A program made the translations under genes and the position numbers. The notes under the pieces are model-generated. The model was not told where the DNA came from. It worked only from the letters and a program-made list of their open reading frames with translations, and did no database searches. From assembly GCA_023055505.1 (NCBI GenBank), contig JALIRH010000010.1, forward strand, positions 4,589,501 to 4,653,500: a DNA stretch of 64,000 nt, in the 5' to 3' direction. How positions within the stretch are numbered: the stretch's first letter is position 1; the number at the start of each line of letters is the position of its first letter. This document shows, piece after piece, positions 55,001-64,000 of the stretch. The DNA is from Callipepla californica brunnescens (Eukaryota; Chordata; Aves; Galliformes; Odontophoridae).

Positions 55001-58000
55001 CTTCCTATCCATGTGATGTATATACAGACTATAGTTGCAGTCTGGGAAAATAGTTTGGTAATGAGAATAGCACCAATCTGATAATGAAAAAAAAAACAAT
55101 GATCCTCTTTTGAATAAGGTTGGAACCTTTAACTGAAAGAGCTCTCTGCAATGACCCATATCAAGTGTTTATTTATTCTTCTGTATTGTTTTCAGACCTA
55201 GCTTTTCAAGTAGGTGGAAATAACAAAACGCCTATGGATGAGAAATATCATGTGTTCTAGTCCAGTAACTTCTATTAGCAGTGTTTGTTAGAGTTGCAGA
55301 AATTACTTCAGATCTCCTCATTGCCTGCAAACAGTGTTAATCAAATGGACTGAAAACACAAGTCAGGCTTCAGGTTAGAAAGCTGGTGTTTTGACTTGAA
55401 ACCTGCAAACTCAGTAGGCTCATGGCTGGCTAACTGGCCCTTTATGCCAATATGTAACTGTGCCTGGACTGGAGCCTGGATTTACCCAGGAGTTGGCTTT
55501 GAAACAGGCTGGGGAAAAAAAAATCGCTTATGCTTATACCTTGTTGTGTGACAGTGAGTTTTCATGTCACAACAAGGTGAGTAGAGCACACAGCTATTCC
55601 TGCTCAGCTGCAGTTACCGTGTATCCTTTCATCCCTTGAAGAGGTGTGTGCTGTTTGCAGTGTTTTGGTATGTAATGTGCAAACTCCCTGTGCTGAGGTG
55701 CTCATAAGAATAAGCTCTGGAAGCATGCTGTGCTGGAGTCTGTTCTGGTGGACTACATAAAGGTAAATGTAATTTCATGTATGTGGGTAAACCTAGTTGT
55801 GCTTCTTTCTGTAGTATAAACTGATATTATCCGTTTGAACTGCATTAGAGCATACATGAATTGCTGCTGGAATTTGGAGAAATGCTGGAAAACTGATTAA
55901 ATAGCAAAATAAATGCAATGCATCTTGAACTGAAGGTAGCTTAAATCCTAATGCTGCTTTTCAATGTGCACTAATGGGAGTCCTGATTATGCAAGTATTC
56001 TTGTACAGATCGACACTAAGCATGTAGATGTTATTATTATTAAGGGAAAATGTAGCTTCAATTTCTTTATAATAGCTACTCACCTGGGTGAAAATAGTGC
56101 TTGTCTCTGTCGTTCTTCACAGCTAGTCTAGCACTTTCCTCATTTTTTCGTGTGTTGCTTAGCCTCATATGTTGCCTTCTCCTCCTCTAAGATTTATTCT
56201 TTCATACTTGAAGTGTTCTGCTGTCACCACCAGCTGCTGGCATGACCTCATTGTTCCTTCTTTGTCAGCAATTGTCTGCCTTTTAAAAAAAAAACATCAA
56301 ATAGATAATCATATTCTATTGGTTACTCTCAACATTCCTATTTAGGAAATTTTTTTTCATCAATTGTAAACAGAAAATAATGTTGAAATACTGACATCAC
56401 AGGTATTTCATGTAATCTAAGAAAACCCTCAAGTTTGTCTTGAATTATGTGATTTTTTTTTTTCTAGCATTTATTGTTTGAATTTTCAGGACTTTTTATG
56501 CAAATATACTAAAGATCTTTTTCAGCTACATAGTGTCTGGGGCTTTCAGAGAAGATATCAAATATACTGAAAACATCAAGAAATGAACAAACATAGCGTT
56601 GATATTCCTGCTGCTGGTGCTTTGCACTGTTACATCAAAGCTAGGATTTGGAATTTCTCTTCAGCTTACAGCACCTGTGGAAGAGATGACTATTGTAACC
56701 ATCTCTAATAGAGGTGCAACAGAGGTACTGCAAGTCTGGATTTGGTGTCACAGGAATTGCAAGGCAGAGACAAACTAAGTCTAGTTGAAATCATCTTTTC
56801 AGATGAATTATGTGCACTTTAAGTAAGCATTAGCCTTTTTATAGGCTACTTGCTCCGTCTTGTTTCTCTAACAGTCTCTTCTGGAACTGCAGAGGCTTTC
56901 TCTGATAATCCCCCTGCTACTAAATATGTTCTGCTTTTTCTCTAACTGTGAATTCTTTGTTGCCACCTCCTCCTGTTGCCTCCACTCTTGTAGTTTGTTT
57001 CTGTAACCTAAAACAAAAATGATTATTAATTGCTATAGCAACCGTGAATTTGCTTGAACAATCTTGGCAGGAGAAGAGGTTCTTAGCCTGAAGAGCTAAA
57101 CGGATTGCCTAAATGAAGGAAAGAGAAATTGGAATAAAGAGAAAACAGGTGCTGGTTAGTGATACTTAACATATGTCTGCTTGGTTCTGCAAAATAGTAT
57201 TTTAAAAATGTATTGTCTACTTTCCCTTGTAACATGTCTAAGGGGATAAAAAACTGAATTACAAGTTTTAGGCATGCTTTTGGGAGGACGCAAGGAAGTT
57301 AGGGATACAAGTAAAGTGGTTTTTCTGACAGTCTAGGGATGGAGGACAGCACAAGAGACAGGAAAAGTTCAGAGAACAAAAGCTGGGAAAAGTATCAAGT
57401 ATATTTTCTTTGTAGAATGAAAATACAAACATGAAACAAGAGCCTAGGGGATGTGACAAGCAAGGAGGCAATGGAGAACACTGGATGAAGTTTCAGATGT
57501 AAATGGAATTGTGGTCTAAATAAGCTATTTTTGTATGAAGATTCATAGTGAGAATAAGGAGCATGAAAGAGAGTCAAGAGGCTAATATTCTCTTTTTTTT
57601 TTTTTAATTACGCAGGTAATTTGCATCACTGACTGACACTTGAGATCATGGTCCAAACTAACTTGGGGTTCTTAGTCCTGTAGTTCCACTTGAATGCCTG
57701 CTTTCTTCTCCACAGAGTTGAATAGGGCATGGTACTAATCTCAAAAGTAAAATAAAATTAAAATAAAATTAAAATACCTTCAGTGTGTCTTGTTCCTTTT
57801 CAACCATCTGATTTAATAAAAGCTGATAAAAAGTAAAAGATGTTACTTCTAAAAACATGCTTCTCGTATAAATACCTTTCTTGAGCGTTCAGTCATTTCT
57901 AGGTAGGCTGCAGCTCTCCGAAATCACCCAGGGAGGTCGCTGCTTTCCCCAGTAAATACCATTAAAAAAAAAAAAAAAAAAGCATAGAAACGGCAATGAG

Positions 58001-61000
58001 GTGGTGTCAGAAGAGAATATGGTGTTCTGTGTAAGGAGGACGTTCCAAAAGGTGAACAGAAATGTGATGATTAGGATGCACCAGGGCTTGTTTCTGATTC
58101 TGATGTTTCTTAGAGCTTTGTCTTTATTTTTTTCTCTAAATCTCTACAGCAGCAGAGGTAAAGAACAAAAAATGCCCTTACTGTTTGTAAAAATTTTTAT
58201 TTTTGTTTTAAAAACTCTCACTTCATTAAGAACTTAGACTACAGTGAGATGCCTTTATGTAGTTGCAACCATGCCAAGGTTTTTGTCAAGAAAATGTTCA
58301 TTAGTGGTTTTGGTGCTGTCTATGAAGAGTTTGGTTTTCATGATAGCACTATGAGCTAGATAAATAGGATGAAAAACTGAATTTGTGTAATGACTGGTAG
58401 TGGTTCACTGTCAATTTTTCATTAATGACTTGGAAAGAAAGTATTGAAGTGTATTTAGGACAAGCAATGCTAAGCTTAGGAAAGATCTGCTGCTAAAAGA
58501 TGGAGCTTTATGTATGCACACACCTCGGGTGTGAAAGCATTTGTTCTCTAGCTTGGAATTTGCCTGGGGGTACAAGATGGTCTTGCTGGCTCCTTCACAT
58601 TGTATGTCTTACTAGTATTCTATTATATTAGCAGGTACTCTGTTGTATATATATTTCTTCATACATGAACATCTATGGGTTTGGATACATATATTTGGCT
58701 GACAGAAAACAAAGTGAAAACTACAGTAGTTTTACATTATTATTCAGTTGTTCCCTTCTTACATTGGAAAGTTATTGTTGCAGAGCACGTATCCTCTGTG
58801 CTTTTCTGTTCTTTTTCCAACTTTGCATTCATTTTCTTCCATTTATTCCTGCTGCTCTTGCTTTTTCAGTTTGTCCTTTTGCCTTCCTTTCCTTCTCAAC
58901 CTCCTCCTTCCTGCTGCTCTTAGTTTTTGCCTTGAAGGTTTCTTCTTGCTGTTTTCCAGGAGGAATCTGAACAGGAATATAATACATTTGAGTTCCTTAA
59001 AAAATGATTGATCTGTTACAAATTAATATTTGAAATTACTGAAAGAGATATGCTTTATATGCTTCTTATAGTAGATCTAGCTTATGTGGGACTCTTCCTG
59101 TCACTGTGGCCAACTGTGTCTGTTTTTATGTAGAGTACTGAAAGAAAAGTAATAGAACATCTAAATACTCGACTTCATGAGACCTATTAACTTTTATTTC
59201 CTAGTATTTAATGTCTCAATATAAGCTATATTTTCCAAACTTCTGCTAAGTTCATATTTTCTCCTGTATTTTTTCCAAGTATTTTGAAGTTGTTGAATTA
59301 GGGAGCAGACACGGGGAGTTTAGTCCCAGAAAAGAACAATGCTTTGAGGAAACAGGTATTCAAAAGAAACAAACCAAAAAAAAACCAAACAAAAAAAACA
59401 ACAAACAAAAGGCTGATAGCTGATCTGTCAGCCAGAATCGCTGCAATGAAATCAGAATGTCAGCAGTGCAGATCCTAGGATGAGAGATGTGTGGAGAGAG
59501 ATGCATCAGCAGAAGTAAGGCTGTTGTCCCCATGCTGGAGGGGTCCCTGCCAGATCATTTACCTACTCTAGAACCATGCTTCAGGGAGCCTCTGTCCTCC
59601 CACCACGGCCCTGGGTGCTGATACTCCTCAGAGCAAAGGAAACTTCTAGAATTTGCAGTGATTTAAGCTGCTGTTCTCTAAGCATGTCTGAATTTTGTTT
59701 GTTTGTTTTTTACCTCAGCCTGCTTTTCCTTTATGAGAGAGGAGCATTTTAAAACCTAGCCTTAGAGGTTTGTGTCTGAGAACTTGGAGCTTCTGCTAGA
59801 CGTTTTGCAGTATAAAAATGTGACAAGCTGCCAAGTGCAGTAACAAGGGGTCTGCGACCTTCCCTGCCTGGCTCAGCACTCAGCTCCTCGCTGCCTCTTT
59901 CAGCCCACCTGGGAGCACCCGCTTCCCGCCCAAACGAGGCTGCCTCAGTGCTCCTTGAGGACTGCATGTTGTGCCTGCCTGCCTGGGAGGAGGAGGCCAG
60001 CTGGGTGAGGTGAGGAAGCTGAGGATGCGGGCTGCTTGGAGCTGGGCCTAGATTGGGCTCACCTGCTGCTCCTCATGTGGTACTCGCTGCCCTCACCTGC
60101 TGCAACATGGCGGAAGCAGCTCTGAGGTAAGTTTCCAGGGGGGCTGTGGGGAAATGCTGGTGCAGGAGGAACCCTGCCCTGCCCTCAGAGTGCTGAAGTG
60201 GGGGGCAGTGAACTGTGCGGCAGTAACACCACATTGGGTAAGTCTTTATTCTTGTTTTTATGTTTTCATTGTGAGGGAGTTGTTTCGATGTATGTTTGTG
60301 CCTGTTAATGCCATTTATCATCTCTGTGGCCCCACCTTCCTGTGTGGGTTCTGTTGGTTGAGGTGAGCACTGTAGCCAGGCAGAGGTCATGGCTGTTGGT
60401 GCAGGGTTGGTCATCAGGGAGGCCCTCATCCCCCTAAGGAGAGGCAGGCAGGTAGGCTGGTGCTGCTGGCTGTCTCACAGTGAGCAGCTGGGCTTGCTCC
60501 TGTGCCTCTTCAAATCTGATGGCCTGCCATCCCCTCCCTCCATCTTGTGCCATCTCCTCACAGGTACATTTCACCTCCCTGGGTTCTTTTTTCTTTTATT
60601 TTCTTCTGGTTTTCATGGAAAAACACAAACCTTTCCAAACTTAATATGGTCAAATCGTTGTCAAAGTAATGCGGCGTTGATTTGGGAAGTAAATTTTTGG
60701 TTACTGTGGTGATTGGTTGTTCAGACTAGAAACATTTCTATCTAGAGGTAAATCTGTTTTATTGAAGTGTTTATTTTTATGTAATATTCTCACACCTTTG
60801 AAACATGTCAAATTTTAAATGGGGTAAAGTGAATATTTTGATTTTATTCTAGAGAAGAGAATTTATTCTGTCATGTAATATGTTGGTCTTTCTGCCTCTA
60901 TCTTCTTCCTTGCACCACCTTAGTTAATCAAAAACACCAAGAATCTTGTTTTCTGTCTTCAGTTATGGTGAAAAAAATGCAACAGGTACATTATCAGGAC

Positions 61001-64000
61001 TGCAGTAAACCTCAAAAAAAACCCAAAAACAAACCCACTAGATTAAGTGTTAAAACCTTGATGCAAATAGCTATTAACTTATAAGAAATGATTTGTCCAT
61101 ATCAGTGCTGCGCTGAGTGCTCTCCTAGAGGCTGAGGCTTACACTTCACAGTTGTCTGTGGACAAATGGTAGAAGGCCATGATATGGAGCATGGGAAACT
61201 GGAATATGAGACAGAGTCTGTAGTGAGCTTGGAGTTCTTTGCCTCCTGGATAACCTTCTGCAAGCTTTGTCTCTCTGAAATTCTGCTGCCTACTGTGGAA
61301 GGCCCCAAAAAATCCACCCCACCTTTCTGTTTCTAGGTACTACCTTAGAGCGAACAAGTGTACCTAAATCTCAATCTGTTTATCGCAAACACATGCACTA
61401 GTAAGGTGTACTTGGAGAAGTTCTGCTTCAGTAGGATGTTCTAGAGAAGAAAATCTAGCTACTGTGTCTGTTTGTTAATACAATTTGCAATCCTTGACTC
61501 CTGATTTAAAAAAAAAAAAAAAGCTTGGAATCTTTGACTTATTTTTAATTTGTGTAGTTACAATATTTCTGATTTAATGGGGCTTGCTGAATCTTGTTTG
61601 AGGTTTAATAATAGTGGAATTGGTTTCAATAGGAATTGATTATTAGCATTTGGAAAAAAAATAAATCTCTAAATGCCAGAATTTTCCTTGATCTTTTATC
61701 TTGTTGGCAACTGCTAAGCAAAAGCACAAAAATAAGTGTATTTCTCTTGTCCATTCTCTTTTGCAGTAGTTTATAGTAATATGCTAATCCTTTGTATGCC
61801 CTTGCTATATCTCTTACTAAAATAACTAGAAACGGTACATAATAGTGTTCAGCATATTGCTGAAAGATCTTTTTGTTCCTTGTTCCTTAACTGCGCCCGC
61901 AGGGAATTCTGCCTTGTGTCATCACCTGCCATTAGTACTGCTCTTTTCAGATCTTTTGAATGCAGTGTCCACCCCTGCCTGCTTGGCTAATGTTCTTTGT
62001 GGGTTAGAGTGCAGCTTCCATGTTCTAGAAAAATGTTGCCTATTTGCCTTATATATGGTGCTAAGGGAGTGCTGACTCATCTTCTGGTGAACAGCTGAAA
62101 TTCTTGTCCTAGTTTTTGTTACCTCAGACATGTTTCTCATAAGAGAAAAATTGGTGTTTCTTCAGGATTTGCGCACTGAGATATCCCTGCAACTGCTGCA
62201 GTCTGCAGTTGTACAGGTACCCCAAATGAAATGTGTTGCTCTGCTGCTGGGTCTGAGAATTCTGCGTGAGGACCTGAATCATGAGGATAACTTGAAGTTG
62301 TGTGAATTTACTGGTGATTAATAGCTGAGAAAAGATTGATTATTTTCCTCTCTAAAATATAGTTCATGCTAAGGGCTAAATCAGCATCTACAGATTGCAT
62401 AAAGAATTGCCATTTGCTCTGTGCTGTTGCTTTTTCTTTTTGTTGTGTAATTATCTGTTGATGCAACTGTTTCTGTGTTGTTTTATTTATTTATTTTTAA
62501 AAACCAGAATTTGCTATGCTAAGAGTCCCTACTGATTCATTTTACCCCAAGACCAGCTGTTGGACCAGTGAGGGGTGAACAGCTGAGACCTCAGGACATG
62601 CCTTTCACCAGGTCTTAATTGTTCTCCACTACTACAGCTGCATTTTTCAGTGCTGCTGCTATGGAGGGGTTGCAAGGAATGACAGTGTTCTACCAATAGG
62701 CGACACTGCGTGATTGAATCCTCCAGTACGTAGATAGAGGTCACTTAGCAGTTGACAACGTATGATCTTATGTGCAAATGAATGACTGTTGAGCTGCCTT
62801 AACTTTATCCTGATGATACAAAGCAATCTGTAGCTCGAGGCTGGCAGCACTTACCATATTGCTTTGTGTGTGAACCATGACTGAAAACAGGTGCTGACTT
62901 AAGTATGCAGTCAAAGTCTTTCCAGGAGAAAGGTTAGAAATTTGCTGCCATAGAACTTGCGATGTCAACTTTTGCCAGCTGATTTTTTCTTAATCTTTGG
63001 TACTGCTTTTTAGAATTATTTGTTTTTACACTGGACTTTTATTTCTGTTTATTTTGAGCTAGAAAAGCTCAAAAGACCCTGTCCAGGTTCAGGTTGTACA
63101 TTCCGTCCTTAGAGAATAAAAATAAAAGGAGGAGGAAACTGGGGGAAGCAACAATAAAACTGACTATCACATTTTGAACCGAAGATGCCAATTTAAAAAG
63201 AAAAAAAAAACTTACAAAGGTGAAGGAAAACCTTGAGGCTTGATTTAACTGCTACCTTAAATGCTCACTATGTTTTGCACAGCTGTAAGCCCTGAAACTC
63301 TTCGGAATAATTTGTCAGTGCTATATAATGAATAGCTCATGTAATTGTAATGGCCCTCACAGGTAGCTGCTTCTCCCCTTGGAGATCGCTTGTTCCCTCA
63401 TTACTGAGGCTGGTGAGTTCCATTCTCCCTTATGCTACAATGAAGATCCAGAGACTCATTTGTTGGTGCCTTGCATACTTAATAATGGTGAATATTTTAA
63501 TAGTTGTAGTTTCCCATCTGTAATTTAAGCAGCTTACCATTCAAAGTAAGGAATCCTGGTCTAAATCTTTTTTTTCAGAACTGCTCATAAAAGTTAAAAT
63601 GAGAAGAGTTTTAAGTTTGTGCAAAAAAAAAAAAAAAAAGTCAAAATTGTGTAGTGATCAAAGCGGGTTTCCATTTGCTTAATGCTACATTCAGGTTTTC
63701 TGTCAGCTTTCTTTGTTCAGATCTCTAAAACTGAAGACCAGATCTCGGTCAGGTTGGGCCGGGCTGTTTTGTTCAGAGTAGTTTTCCTCTGAACATCTGT
63801 GCTGCAGCTGCACTCAGTGCCGTTGGTCTCAGCGAGGAAATAGCCAAACCATGGATGAGAGAATAGCTGCAGTTCTAAATCTGACTTTTTAGAAAAAGAG
63901 ATTGTGGTTTTTAACCCCAAGAGAAATTTGTGACTTGTTGTCACAGTCTCTTTTGGCAAGTGTTGTGGATTTCTGCTAGTCTTATAAAATGTGTTCTTTC
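52011..64000. other. Intergenic DNA beyond the SUMO1 3' end
   Basis: Mostly AT-rich, with homopolymer runs and no supported gene. Exceptions worth noting are the hairpin at 55538-55578, an A/T-rich minisatellite-like run near 57750-57776, and a GC-richer patch at 59.8-60.6 kb with a promoter/first-exon look. Confidence 0.65.

Overview
The window is vertebrate nuclear DNA, most likely from a bird close to chicken. It holds two split genes with GT-AG introns, old fragments of CR1 LINEs (the dominant bird retroposon), and a short mariner-type element resembling the chicken Galluhop family. Conserved order with human 2q33 (NOP58 next to SUMO1) supports this. I recall the chicken locus as chromosome 7, but the sequence alone cannot confirm that.

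Layout. 1-16.4 kb is intergenic DNA beyond the 3' end of NOP58, with no coding feature I can support. 16.4-40.45 kb is NOP58 on the minus strand. Fifteen coding exons join in frame to a 526-residue protein, and four introns each carry a box C/D snoRNA. 40.45-42.24 kb is a CpG-rich head-to-head interval of about 1.8 kb between the two start codons. 42.24-52.0 kb is SUMO1 on the plus strand. Five coding exons join in frame to 101 residues, followed by a roughly 0.8 kb 3' UTR. 52-64 kb is AT-rich intergenic DNA, with one GC-richer patch near 59.8-60.6 kb.

How the parts relate. NOP58 is a core protein of box C/D snoRNPs, which carry out guided 2'-O-methylation of rRNA. All four intronic RNAs are box C/D guides, and all are complementary to one short stretch of 18S rRNA. 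Two (SNORD70 type) point at the A of GGUAG and two (SNORD11 type) at a G three bases upstream. These match the human assignments Am512 and Gm509 as I remember them. NOP58 is also a known SUMO substrate, and its divergent neighbour encodes SUMO1.

Most of the window is ordinary conserved vertebrate sequence. I found no new molecular system. The items most worth a second look are the paired snoRNA duplications, extra 18S complementarity in one SNORD11 copy, the compact divergent promoter, the altered SUMO acceptor pattern in the NOP58 tail, a coding-like antisense stretch in SUMO1 intron 3, a promoter/first-exon-like patch at 60.1 kb, and several strong small hairpins.
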